From: Candidatus Sumerlaeaceae bacterium
Lineage (GTDB): Bacteria > Sumerlaeota > Sumerlaeia > Sumerlaeales > Sumerlaeaceae
Direction: 5' to 3'
DNA: 43,228 nt
Assembly: GCA_026418615.1 (NCBI GenBank)
Contig: JAOAAY010000028.1
Location: 1-43,228 of the forward strand
The translations under genes and the position numbers were made by a program. Shown here in pieces: positions 25,012-33,517 of the stretch; the stretch's first letter is position 1, and each line of letters starts with the position of its first letter. The notes beneath the pieces are model-generated. The model did no database searches and was not told the DNA's origin. It was given only the letters and a program-made list of their open reading frames with translations.

Positions 25012-25944
25012 GTGAAGATTGTCGTAAGCGGTTCGACGGGTCTGGTAGGTCAGGCGCTGGTGCGGGCGCTGGTCAACGAGGGCCATGCGGTGACGCGGCT
25101 TGTGCGGGCGGCTTCCCGACGCGTGACGCCGCCCGCCTCGCCGGGTGCCCAGCCGTTGGTGAACGATGTCGAGTGGTCGCCGGCGCAGGGTCGCCTCGAT
25201 GCCGGCGCGCTGGCGGGGGCGGACGCTGTGGTGCATTTATCTGGCGAGAGCGTGGCGGAACGCTGGAACCCGGAAAAGAAGCGGCGCATTCGCGACAGCC
25301 GCGTGGTGACGACGGCCCTGCTGGCCTCCGCGGCCGCCTCGGCCTCCCCAAAACCAAAGGCTTTTCTGTGCGCCTCTGCCGTGGGGTTTTACGGCAGCCG
25401 CGGCGATGAAACGCTCACCGAGGACAGCCCGCCTGGTCAGGGATTCCTTGCGGCGGTTTGTCGCGACTGGGAGGGCGCAGCCGCGCCGGCGGCGGACGCC
25501 GGCATCCGCACCGTTTGGTTGCGGTTTGGCATCGTGTTGCATCCTTCCGGCGGCGCTCTGGCCAAGATGCTGCCGCCATTCCGCATGGGCATGGGCGGAC
25601 CGATTGGCGCCGGGCGCCACTATGTGAGTTGGATCTCGCTCGACGACGCCGTGGCCGCGATCCTCTTCCTGATCCGCAATCCGTCGGTGTCCGGACCGGT
25701 CAATGTTTGCGCGCCCGAGCCGGTGACGAACCTTGAGTTCTCCCGCGCGCTGGGGCGGGTCCTCCACCGGCCCTCCATGGTGTCGGTGCCGCCCTCCATG
25801 CTGCGCGTCATGTTCGGCGAGGCCGCGGACGAGGTTCTTCTGGCCAGCCAGCGGGTCGTGCCGCAGCGCCTGCTGGAGGCGGGTTTTCAGTTCTCCCACA
25901 CGGATCCGGAAACAGCCCTGCGCCATGTCCTTGCGCGGCCCTGA
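25012..25944 (+). CDS. TIGR01777-family NAD(P)-binding epimerase-like protein (YfcH type)
   Basis: The protein has 310 residues, matching the family. It starts at GTG 25012 behind CGGGAG. The extended-SDR Rossmann motif is GSTGLVG (residues 7-13), followed by VVHLSGESV and the family signature RWNPEKKRRIRDSR. The active-site region is CASAVGFYGSRGDE, with Tyr, and the C-terminal part has the PFRMGMGGPIGAGRHYVSWI block. The biochemical substrate of this family is not known; a nucleotide sugar is often presumed. It begins a plus-strand run with GT2, the alpha-barrel protein and the flippase-like protein; the next start is 82 bases later. Confidence 0.88.
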   Translation: MKIVVSGSTGLVGQALVRALVNEGHAVTRLVRAASRRVTPPASPGAQPLVNDVEWSPAQGRLDAGALAGADAVVHLSGESVAERWNPEKKRRIRDSRVVTTALLASAAASASPKPKAFLCASAVGFYGSRGDETLTEDSPPGQGFLAAVCRDWEGAAAPAADAGIRTVWLRFGIVLHPSGGALAKMLPPFRMGMGGPIGAGRHYVSWISLDDAVAAILFLIRNPSVSGPVNVCAPEPVTNLEFSRALGRVLHRPSMVSVPPSMLRVMFGEAADEVLLASQRVVPQRLLEAGFQFSHTDPETALRHVLARP

Positions 25945-26026
25945 GGTTGCGCAGGGAAAAACCTGTTGCCGCGGGCGGCGAACAGCCCATGAAGGGGATC
26001 GAACCAAAGGAGATCCGCAGGAACCC

Positions 26027-26908
26027 GTGGAAAACGCCCAGCCGGTTGATGTCAGCATTGTGCTGCCCGCCTTCAACGAGCAGGACGCCATCGCCAAAGT
26101 GATTGATGATGTCCGTGCCGCCATGGCGACGGCGCCGCAATGGCGCTACGAAATCCTCGTGGTGGACGACTGCAGCACCGACGCCACCGCGGAGCGCGCT
26201 CAGGCCTGCGGCGTGCGGGTGGTGCGCCACCGGCAGAACAGCGGCAGCGGTGCCGCCCGGCGCACCGGCATCCTCGAGGCGCGCGGCGAAATCATTGTCA
26301 TGCTTGACGCCGACGGCACCTATCACGCCGCATCCATCCCCGAGATGTTGCGTTATTTTCCGGATTATGATCAGGTCAACGGCGCCCGCACCAGCGAGCA
26401 GGGGACCCTCAAGCCCTTGCGCATCGGCGCCAAATGGTTCATCCGGAAACTCGCCGAATACCTGGCCGGCCGGGAAATCCCCGACCTCAACACCGGCCTG
26501 AAGGCGTTCAAGCGCTCGGTGATGTTGAAATATCTCTGGGTGCTGCCGGAAGGGTTTTCGTGCGTGACCACGATGACGCTGGCTTTCCTCACCAACGGCC
26601 ATCCCGTAAAATATGTGGCAACGCCCTACTACAAGCGCATCGGCAAGTCGAAGTTCCATCCGGTGAGCGACACGGCCAATTATTTGCAAACGGTGGTGCG
26701 GATGGTCACCTATTTCCGCCCGCTGCGGGTGTTCGGGCCGGCCGCCTTGCTGCTGCTGCTGACGGGGTTCGTCACCTCCGTGTACCATGTCATCCGGCGC
26801 GGCAAGCCGTCGCTGGAAGAGTCGGATATTATCCTGTTGTGCACCGGCATCATTGTGGGCGCCGTGGGACTGCTGGCAGACCTGATGGTCGCCCAGCGCC
26901 GGGGGTGA
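26027..26908 (+). CDS. Family 2 glycosyltransferase with C-terminal membrane helices
   Basis: The protein has 293 residues. It starts at GTG 26027 with AGGA six bases upstream; no ATG fits well. The GT-A nucleotide-sugar domain shows SIVLPAFNEQDAI, VVDDCSTDATAE and the acidic LDADGTYH, then the acceptor-side LNTGLKAFKRS. Two C-terminal hydrophobic helices (about 225-245 and 258-280) anchor it in the cytoplasmic membrane. This DPM/GtrB-like architecture usually transfers a sugar to a polyprenyl phosphate or another lipid acceptor. It is seven bases upstream of the next gene, clearly cotranscribed with it, and a flippase-like gene follows in the same run. Confidence 0.88.
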   Translation: MENAQPVDVSIVLPAFNEQDAIAKVIDDVRAAMATAPQWRYEILVVDDCSTDATAERAQACGVRVVRHRQNSGSGAARRTGILEARGEIIVMLDADGTYHAASIPEMLRYFPDYDQVNGARTSEQGTLKPLRIGAKWFIRKLAEYLAGREIPDLNTGLKAFKRSVMLKYLWVLPEGFSCVTTMTLAFLTNGHPVKYVATPYYKRIGKSKFHPVSDTANYLQTVVRMVTYFRPLRVFGPAALLLLLTGFVTSVYHVIRRGKPSLEESDIILLCTGIIVGAVGLLADLMVAQRRG

Positions 26909-26915
26909 GGAGCGC

Positions 26916-28583
26916 ATGACGACCGAGCCGGCCAGCCTGCGCCGCCGCTACACAGACGAGGCCCTGCTCTACCTGCCGCGGCTGTTCCAGATGGTGGATC
27001 GCAACCGCTACAGCCCCACCTATGGCTGTTTCGACCGTTCCTATTGGCACTACCGCACGATGGACTTTCCGTGCGGCATGTACCAGGAATTTGTTTTACC
27101 GCTCGCGCTGGCCTATGTCCACGGCTACCCCGACAACCCTTTTCACGGCACGCCTCGCGTGCGCGAACTGGCCCTCGCAGGCGTGGAATTCGCGCGCATC
27201 TCCTCCCACCCCGACGGAACCTGCGACGATTACTTCCCCTTCGAGCGGGCGCTGGGGGCGCTGGTGTTCTCGCTTTACGCGTGCACCGAGACCTGTCTGG
27301 TCCTCGGCGAGCAAAGGCCGGAATGGCTGGAGTTCTTTGCGCGCCGCGGCGACTACCTGCGGACGCACAACGAGACGGGGCAACTGACCAACCATCAGGC
27401 GCTGGCCGCCCTCGCCTTGTACAATGTATATGAATTAACCGGTGAAAAGCGGTACCGCGAAGCCAGCAACGCCTTTGTCAACATTGTTCGCGACTGGCAA
27501 TCCGACGAGGGGTGGTTTCAGGAGTACGAGGGCGCGGATCCCGGCTACCACACCTGCACCATCGCCTTCCTGGCCAAACTCTGGCGCAAGTCCAACGATT
27601 CTGCGTTGCTCGACCTGCTGAATCCGGCCGTGGACTTTGCCTGGCACTTCATGCACCCCGACGGCAGTTACGCCGGCGAGTACGGCAGCCGAAACACCTA
27701 TCACTTTTACCCTCACGGGTTCGAGGTCATGGCCCCCCACAACCCGAAGGCCGCCCAGATCGCCGACCACTTCCTCACGCACGCGCTGCCGCGGCGCACG
27801 CGATATTTCAACGACGACGACCGGATGTGCGCCCATTACCTGTACGACTGGATGCAGGCGTACAACGATTTCTCTCCCGTGCGGTCCCACGAGCCGCTCA
27901 GCGCCCGTCCCCCCTTGCGCAAAACCTTTCCCAAGGCGCGCATCCATGTTGAAATCACGCCCCACTACCACGCTGTCGTCAGCCTCGCCAAGGGGGGAGT
28001 CCTCAAGGTCGTGTCCGCGCAGGGACCGGTTTACAGCGACACGGGCCTGATCGGACGGACCACGGACGGACGCGTTCTCGTCTCGCACATGGTGGACAAC
28101 CACGAGGTGACCTTCGACGACGCCAACCGCCGCTGTTCGGTGGAGGGCGTGCTCTGCGAGCGGCGCTCGAAACTCGCCACGCCGTTCAAACAGATTCTTT
28201 TCCGCCTCATCAATCTCACGATCGGCCGCTTCAATCCCAATCTTTTGCGCGCCCTGCTCCAGAAAATCCTGATCACAGGCAAGCGCCGGACGGCCTGGAA
28301 GTTCCGGCGCGAATTCGAATTTCTCGACGACCGCATCATCATCCGCACGCGCCTGACGGCCCCGCCGGGCAGCCGCGAAAAGTTCGAGTTGCTCCATCTG
28401 GCCAGCGATGCGACCAGCATTTATGTGGCCAACAGCAATGTGTACCAGCGCAGCGTTCTCCTGCCATGGCGCGAACTGGGCGCCGTGCGCGATGCGGTGA
28501 ACACCACCGGGACGGGCGAGCATACCCTGACCGTCCAGCCCGACCGGATGAGCAGAGGCCTGTTTGGAACCGAACATGAGTGA
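26916..28583 (+). CDS. Unknown cytoplasmic protein, predicted alpha/alpha-barrel carbohydrate enzyme
   Basis: The protein has 555 residues from ATG 26916 behind GAGGAG. It has no signal peptide or membrane helices. The first 330 residues are helix pairs with aromatic and acidic loops (DGTCDDYFPFERALGALVF, GWFQEYEGADPGYH, DGSYAGEYGSRNTYHF) like (alpha/alpha) toroid sugar lyases or epimerases of the heparinase II/III kind. The remainder is beta-rich (IHVEITPHYHAVVSLAKGG, then WKFRREFEFLDDRIIIRTR), as in their C-terminal sandwiches. The missing signal peptide and the GT2 and flippase neighbours suggest work on a lipid-linked or nascent glycan. I cannot assign a reaction. Confidence 0.7.
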   Translation: MTTEPASLRRRYTDEALLYLPRLFQMVDRNRYSPTYGCFDRSYWHYRTMDFPCGMYQEFVLPLALAYVHGYPDNPFHGTPRVRELALAGVEFARISSHPDGTCDDYFPFERALGALVFSLYACTETCLVLGEQRPEWLEFFARRGDYLRTHNETGQLTNHQALAALALYNVYELTGEKRYREASNAFVNIVRDWQSDEGWFQEYEGADPGYHTCTIAFLAKLWRKSNDSALLDLLNPAVDFAWHFMHPDGSYAGEYGSRNTYHFYPHGFEVMAPHNPKAAQIADHFLTHALPRRTRYFNDDDRMCAHYLYDWMQAYNDFSPVRSHEPLSARPPLRKTFPKARIHVEITPHYHAVVSLAKGGVLKVVSAQGPVYSDTGLIGRTTDGRVLVSHMVDNHEVTFDDANRRCSVEGVLCERRSKLATPFKQILFRLINLTIGRFNPNLLRALLQKILITGKRRTAWKFRREFEFLDDRIIIRTRLTAPPGSREKFELLHLASDATSIYVANSNVYQRSVLLPWRELGAVRDAVNTTGTGEHTLTVQPDRMSRGLFGTEHE

Positions 28584-28604
28584 CTCGCCCGCAGGACGGC
28601 AGCC

Positions 28605-29591
28605 GTGAAACGCCTTGTCGCCGCCGTGGTCACGGTCGCGCTGCTCGCCCTGATCTTTGCCAGCGTGGATCGGGCGGCTTTGGCCCGCAATTTGGCCCAG
28701 ACGCGCCCGGGGGTGTTCGCTCTCGCCATCGCCATGTTCATTCCGCAGGTGTGGGCCATGGCGGCCCGATGGCGTCGGCTCGTCGGCGTCTTCACTCCGC
28801 TGCCCATGGGCGAAGCCGTGTCGCTCATCCTGGCCAGCCAGACGATGAACCTCGTGCTCCCGAGTAAAGCCGGCGACCTGACCAAAGCCCTCTTTCTCAA
28901 GAGTTCGGGCACACTCGACCTCAAGCGCTCGGCTAACATTGTCGTGTTCGAAAAACTTCTCGATGTCGCCGTCCTGGCGCTGATCATGCTCGGCGGCGTC
29001 ATCTTCCTGCTGCTTCGCGGAGCGTCGCGTCTCGAGACGGCGGCGGGTCTGACGGCGGGGGCGCTGGGCCTGGTCGCCGTCGCGGCGGTCGGCGTCATTT
29101 ATTTCGTGCCGCCCGACCGGTTGCCGGGATTGCAGCGGCTGCTGGCGCTGCTCGATGCCCAGCCGCGTTTGCAACGCCTCGCCGAACTCGTGCGCACCGG
29201 CCACGAGACCATCGCCCTGTTGCAGTCGCGTGGGGCGCGCCGCGACCTTGTCATTGCTTATTCTTTCCTCATTTGGGCGCTCCATCTGATCCAGATCGGC
29301 CTGTTCTTCGCGTGCTTTTCCCGCGTCATGACCGCGCCGACGCCAACCGCCCAGTTCCTGTCGCTCGTGCCCCTGGCTATCTTCATTGGTCTCCTGCCGG
29401 TTTCGATTGCGGGGTTTGGCACGCGCGACGCGGCGTTGATCGCCTTTTTTCCGCAACATCCTGCGCCGGTCATGTTGGGCGTGGCAATGTATGTGAACCT
29501 GCGCTACATCGTGCCGGCCATGGCCGGCTTGCCGTTTCTCGGGCGCTACATCACCCAGCGGCGGGCTGCCGGCCCTGCCGGGCGCGACTGA
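28605..29591 (+). CDS. Flippase-like integral membrane protein (LPG synthase TM / UPF0104 family)
   Basis: The protein has 328 residues with about eight membrane helices, as in the AglD/MprF flippase-domain family. Family features are the early arginine-rich WAMAARWRRLVGVF loop, LASQTMNLVLPSKAGDLTKALFLK, and the late LVPLAIFIGLLPVSIAGFGTRDAAL block. Members translocate lipids or support polyprenyl-linked glycan transfer. It starts at GTG 28605 behind AGGA, 21 bases after the preceding gene, and closes the GT2-containing operon. It has no C-terminal synthetase domain, so lysyl-lipid synthesis is unlikely. Confidence 0.85.
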   Translation: MKRLVAAVVTVALLALIFASVDRAALARNLAQTRPGVFALAIAMFIPQVWAMAARWRRLVGVFTPLPMGEAVSLILASQTMNLVLPSKAGDLTKALFLKSSGTLDLKRSANIVVFEKLLDVAVLALIMLGGVIFLLLRGASRLETAAGLTAGALGLVAVAAVGVIYFVPPDRLPGLQRLLALLDAQPRLQRLAELVRTGHETIALLQSRGARRDLVIAYSFLIWALHLIQIGLFFACFSRVMTAPTPTAQFLSLVPLAIFIGLLPVSIAGFGTRDAALIAFFPQHPAPVMLGVAMYVNLRYIVPAMAGLPFLGRYITQRRAAGPAGRD

Positions 29592-29610
29592 GCCGCTCTC
29601 GCGCGACCGT

Positions 29611-30735
29611 TCAAGGCGTCGGCAGCCCCAGCCGCTCGCGCAGAGCAGGGGTCGCCATCAAAAACTCCAGCAGCCACTCTGCGATGCGCGCATGGGTCTC
29701 GGCGTTCGGATGCAAGTCAACAGGTTCCGTGGCCGACAGCCATGTCGGGGAGGGGTCGCTCCAGCCTTTCTCGCGCAAATAGCGCTCAAATGGGCCGTAA
29801 AGATCGAGGACATGCAGACCCTCCGCGCGCAGGCGCCGGGCCACGGTGTCATGAAGTTTGATGTACTCGGGCCGGGACTCAAAGTCCTCGCCGGGCAGAA
29901 CACTGCTGTTGTAGAGCACCACAACGGCCGTCGTCGCGTCGTCGCGCACAGCGGCGGCGATGTCGGCAAACGCGCGCAGATTGTCCTCGAAGAGCGGCCC
30001 GCCGGAGATGAACTGCGCCGTGATTTCGTGTTTGTGCAACCGCCCGACTTCCGCCCGCTGGCGTGCAATGCGGCCCTCGCCGATGCGCCGGATAAAGGCT
30101 TTGATGAGTGCTGAACGGAGCGGATTATCGCCGTAAGTCGGGTCAAGATACCCGTAGCGGAGCGACCAGGCGGCCGGTTCGCAGTCGTTCGGGTCGCGGT
30201 GGACAATGACAAGGTCGGGCTTCCAGTCTCGGACAGCCTTGCGGTAGAGTGCGGCTTCCTGCGCCGTGTTGTAGCCGGGAACAGCCCAGTTGCGCAGGTC
30301 CACGGGCCGGCTCGTGATAGCCTCCAGCCGCGCACAAAGCACAGCGCCGTAGGACTGATGATAGGCGACGCCCCATCCGAACGCGGTGGAGTCTCCGAGC
30401 AGGGCTACGCGCAGCGCGCCGGGGCGCGGCGGCGGTTCCCCGTTTTCGGGAATTCTCCGGCCATCGGCGCTTACAAGCACGCGGGCCCCGTGCACCTGAA
30501 GGTCAGCCCCCGGCAACAGGCCATAAACCAGTTCCGGGTCGTCGAGGTTCGTGATGCAATCCTTGAGCGAGGCGTTGCGCAACCGGGCGGTGAGGTAGCG
30601 CGTGTCGTGGAGTTGCGGCGCAAACAGACGCAAACCCGCCTCAATGGCCGCCAGGGCAAACGCGAGCGCGGCCACGGCGACAGCCGCCTCGCGCCAAAGG
30701 CGGCGGCGGGAGGCTGCCGGCGCCTCCGGCCTCAC
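29611..30735 (-). CDS. Membrane-anchored SGNH hydrolase-like protein
   Basis: The protein has 374 residues. An N-terminal helix (about 17-38) anchors it, leaving the rest outside the cytoplasm. Block I is VALLGDSTAFGWG (Ser 116), block II-like NWAVPGYNTAQE carries the Gly/Asn region, VIVHRDPNDCE matches block III (Asn), and DLHPNAETHARIAEWL has the Asp-x-His pair (about 345-350). It could be an O-acetyl esterase for envelope glycans. It starts with GTG 30735, overlapping the TGA of the LivH gene (GTGA at 30735-30732), so it is translationally coupled to a permease, an odd pairing. Confidence 0.8.
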   Translation of the reverse strand: MRPEAPAASRRRLWREAAVAVAALAFALAAIEAGLRLFAPQLHDTRYLTARLRNASLKDCITNLDDPELVYGLLPGADLQVHGARVLVSADGRRIPENGEPPPRPGALRVALLGDSTAFGWGVAYHQSYGAVLCARLEAITSRPVDLRNWAVPGYNTAQEAALYRKAVRDWKPDLVIVHRDPNDCEPAAWSLRYGYLDPTYGDNPLRSALIKAFIRRIGEGRIARQRAEVGRLHKHEITAQFISGGPLFEDNLRAFADIAAAVRDDATTAVVVLYNSSVLPGEDFESRPEYIKLHDTVARRLRAEGLHVLDLYGPFERYLREKGWSDPSPTWLSATEPVDLHPNAETHARIAEWLLEFLMATPALRERLGLPTP

Positions 30736-32009
30736 GCCCGTTTCGCCGAGGCCTTGCCCAGCAGACCCGTTGGTTTGAAAACGATCACCAGGATCATGAA
30801 CGCATAGGCCACGGCCAGTTGGTACTGACCCGGTTTGCCAAAACCCTGGACAAATTCAGCGTAACCTTCGCGCGTGATCCATCCGGCGCGCACAGCCGCC
30901 TCGAACCATGCAAACCTGTCGAGAGCATCAAACAATGGCACGAACGCCGACACGATCCCGATGACCATACCGCCCAACATGGCGCCCGTGATGTTGCCAA
31001 TGCCGCCGAGAACGGCGGAGGAAAAGGCGAGAATCCCGACCATATAACCCATTTGCGGATGAATGGGAGTGCCGCGCAGCACATACAGCGGCGCCACCAT
31101 GGCGGCCAGTCCCGCGCCCAGCGCAAACGCCACGGCCACCACTCGATTCACCTCGACTCCCATCAGGCTTGCGGTCACACGGTCTTGCGCGCACGCCCGC
31201 ATGGCACGGCCCGTGCGGGTTTTCATGACGAACAACTGCAGGCCGGCCATCAGCGCCAAAGCCAGGACGACGATCACAAGGTCGAGCCGCGACAACGACA
31301 GCGCCGGTGTCAGCGTCACCTGCTGAGACCCGAGAATGGCCGGCCGCACCGACGCCGGGAAATAACGGCTCGACGAGCCCCAAATGAGTTGCGCAAAATT
31401 CTGGAGGAAGAGCGACAGGCCGATGGCCGTGATCAGCGCAATCAGCCGCGGCGAGTGGCGCAGCGGCCGGTAGGCCAGCAAATCCATCGTCACGCCAAGG
31501 CAGCAAGTGTACACGATGGCCAGAGCATAGGCGGCAAAAAACGGAAGGATTGCCGCGCCCGCGCCAGTCGCGGGCATCAGGCGGGCGTTGGCGGCAGCCG
31601 CAGCCGCACCGGCCGCGACAGCGACCGCACCGCGCATCCAGCGGGCCGGGATCCGCTCCGCAAGCACCCAAACCGTGCAAGCCACAATCAGAAAAACGGT
31701 GGCACCAATCAAAGCGGGAGCCATCGTCTGTCCGCCCTCCGGCGGCACCAGCAGCATGAGCACAAAAAAGGTCGAGAACATGAAAACTTCGCCGTGGGCG
31801 AAATTGATTAACTGGATAATGCCGTACACCATGGAGTAGCCCACGGCGATCAGCGCGATGATGGCCCCTTGCGGCAGCCCCAGCACAAGGTAGCGCAGAA
31901 AAGTCTCGAAATCGCGGTTGAGCGTGATGACGAGCGCAAACAGGGCGAAGCCACCGCCCCACCATAAAGCCGTGTTCCATCCCGACTGTCTGCCGCGTTC
32001 AGTCGCCAC
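30732..32009 (-). CDS. Branched-chain amino acid-type ABC permease, LivH-like, with an insertion
   Basis: The protein has 425 residues; LivH is normally about 300. It starts at GTG 32009 behind AGAGGAG, six bases away; the frame is open further upstream but without a signal. LivH blocks are plain: LVLGLPQGAIIALIAVGYSMVYG, IIQLINFAHGEVFM, DLLAYRPLRHSPRLIALITAIG, and the late MVGILAFSSAVLGGIGNITGAM. Between FFVLML and LLAYRPLR lies an extra stretch of roughly 100 residues with two or three more hydrophobic helices. It forms a membrane channel for amino acid import with LivM and two ATPases. None of these is downstream; livM/G/F are absent from the window. Confidence 0.9.
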   Translation of the reverse strand: MATERGRQSGWNTALWWGGGFALFALVITLNRDFETFLRYLVLGLPQGAIIALIAVGYSMVYGIIQLINFAHGEVFMFSTFFVLMLLVPPEGGQTMAPALIGATVFLIVACTVWVLAERIPARWMRGAVAVAAGAAAAAANARLMPATGAGAAILPFFAAYALAIVYTCCLGVTMDLLAYRPLRHSPRLIALITAIGLSLFLQNFAQLIWGSSSRYFPASVRPAILGSQQVTLTPALSLSRLDLVIVVLALALMAGLQLFVMKTRTGRAMRACAQDRVTASLMGVEVNRVVAVAFALGAGLAAMVAPLYVLRGTPIHPQMGYMVGILAFSSAVLGGIGNITGAMLGGMVIGIVSAFVPLFDALDRFAWFEAAVRAGWITREGYAEFVQGFGKPGQYQLAVAYAFMILVIVFKPTGLLGKASAKRA

Positions 32010-32217
32010 CGTCTGCTCCTCTGCTTTGCTGCGGCGGTATGCCCGCCGCGACGCAACGGGCGCGACTGACAGGAAAAAACGCACTGTTCGCAACGAAAGA
32101 TTCGCGCCCCGTCGGCTTTGCGCGCCCACCGCCCGGGGCATGCGGCGCCGCCAGCCCGCGCACCGACGGTCTGAAGGGGCGTGTTGACATGGGCGGGGTG
32201 CCGCGCTGGCTGGGGCC

Positions 32218-33126
32218 ATGAAAAATCGTCCGCTGGGCCGCACAGGCCTTATGGTATCGGAGATCGGCTTGGGCGCCTTGGAAATCGGCCGCGATTGGGC
32301 TGCCGATGTGAACCCCGACCCGCGCCATCTGACGGCGAAGGAGGCCGCCGCCGTGCTCCACGGGGCCCTCGACGCCGGCATCAATTTCATTGACACAGCG
32401 CCCGCCTATTGGCACTCGGAGGAATTCATAGGCGAAGCCCTTGCCGGGCGGCGCAACGAGTTTGTGCTGGCCACCAAGGTGGGCGAGCATTGCGACCCGT
32501 CGGGATCCGTTTACGATTACTCGCGCGAGGCCACGCGGCGCTTCGTGGATCAAAGCCTCCGCCGTCTGCGCACAGACCGCATTGACTTGCTGCAGATTCA
32601 CTCCGCTTCCATCGAAGTGCTTGAACGCGGCGAAACCTATGAGGCCATGGACGAGGCTCGGCGGGCCGGCAAGGTGCTGCATCTGGGCATGACCGGCGGC
32701 GTGGCCGAATGCATCCGCGCTCTCGAGATCGGCGGCTACGAGACGGTTCAGGTGCCCTACAACCTGCTGAACCTTGCCGCGGAGGAGCGTCTGCTGCCGC
32801 TGGCGCGCGAGAAGGGGGCGGGCGTGATCATCATGCGGCCTTTGGCTGGCGGAAAACTCTCCGACAAATATGTGCGCCTCGCTGACGAACGCCTGCGCGA
32901 GGCCATTGCCGGATTCCTGCAGTTTACGGGCGATGGGGTGCCGACGCTGGCCCATCTGGCCCTCGGCTATGTGCTGTCGCGCCCGGAGGTGTCGTGCGCC
33001 ATCCCCGGCTCCCGCCGCCTCGAAGCCATTCGCGAGAACATCGCGGCTGCCGGGCAACCTCTCGCGCCCGACCTTGTCGAGGCTGTGAGGAATTTCGCTC
33101 TGCGTGCCGCCGTGTCCGCATGGTAG
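32218..33126 (+). CDS. Aldo/keto reductase
   Basis: The protein has 302 residues. The AKR barrel starts with RPLGRTGLMVSEIGLGAL. The catalytic residues are all visible: Asp59 and Tyr64 in NFIDTAPAYWHSE, Lys87 in VLATKVGE, and His128 in DLLQIHSAS. The NADPH site near the C-terminus is CAIPGSRRLEAIREN. It reduces carbonyl compounds in the cytoplasm; the substrate is unknown. ATG 32218 has only a weak GGGG upstream. It is divergent from livH, with 208 bases between them that hold both promoters. No co-oriented neighbour follows, so it is probably monocistronic. Confidence 0.92.
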   Translation: MKNRPLGRTGLMVSEIGLGALEIGRDWAADVNPDPRHLTAKEAAAVLHGALDAGINFIDTAPAYWHSEEFIGEALAGRRNEFVLATKVGEHCDPSGSVYDYSREATRRFVDQSLRRLRTDRIDLLQIHSASIEVLERGETYEAMDEARRAGKVLHLGMTGGVAECIRALEIGGYETVQVPYNLLNLAAEERLLPLAREKGAGVIIMRPLAGGKLSDKYVRLADERLREAIAGFLQFTGDGVPTLAHLALGYVLSRPEVSCAIPGSRRLEAIRENIAAAGQPLAPDLVEAVRNFALRAAVSAW

Positions 33127-33185
33127 GGGCAGCCTGTGGACGCGGGGCGCGGCACTGCTCCCCCGGATTTGCGCCTGCCGGCGCG

Positions 33186-33467
33186 CTACAAGATCTCGAC
33201 CAGATGTTCCCGAACCTCAAAGTCAGCGGCCGTCTCCAGATCCTTCATGACGGCGCGAAAGAGCGAGTCCACCTGTTCGCGATTGGCGTAAACCGTTACA
33301 ATGGCAATGACGGCGCTGCGCCAGATGTCATGATCGTCCACCTCGGCAACGGCGCAGTTGTAGGTGGTGCGCAGCCGGTGAATGGTTTTCTTTACCACAG
33401 AGCGTTTGTCTTTGAGCGAATTGGCGCCTACGATGTGCAGGTGGACGCGCAGCGACCCGATGACCAT
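33186..33467 (-). CDS. DUF503 / YlxP-like small protein
   Basis: The protein has 93 residues, the standard DUF503 size. The family blocks are MVIGSLRVHLHIVGANSLKDKRS at the start (split here as conserved VGSLRV-type strand and the SLKDKRSVVKKTIHRLR helix), then NCAVAEVDDHDIWRSAVIAIV. These proteins have a ferredoxin-like fold. In many bacteria they sit near infB-rbfA and a ribosome-associated role has been suggested. Here the neighbours are an Mg transporter and an aldo/keto reductase. ATG 33467 lacks a clear ribosome site. It begins 50 bases after the MgtE stop and may be cotranscribed. Confidence 0.85.
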   Translation of the reverse strand: MVIGSLRVHLHIVGANSLKDKRSVVKKTIHRLRTTYNCAVAEVDDHDIWRSAVIAIVTVYANREQVDSLFRAVMKDLETAADFEVREHLVEIL

Positions 33468-33517
33468 GATGCGTTCAGGTGATGCGGCGCAGTGAGACTG
33501 CCGGTCAAGACGAGGTG

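Noticed and set aside
27435-29459. Long minus-strand open frame of about 670 codons
   Set aside because: It is antisense to two recognisable genes, and its composition (Arg, Gly, Gln, His) is that of a shadow frame.
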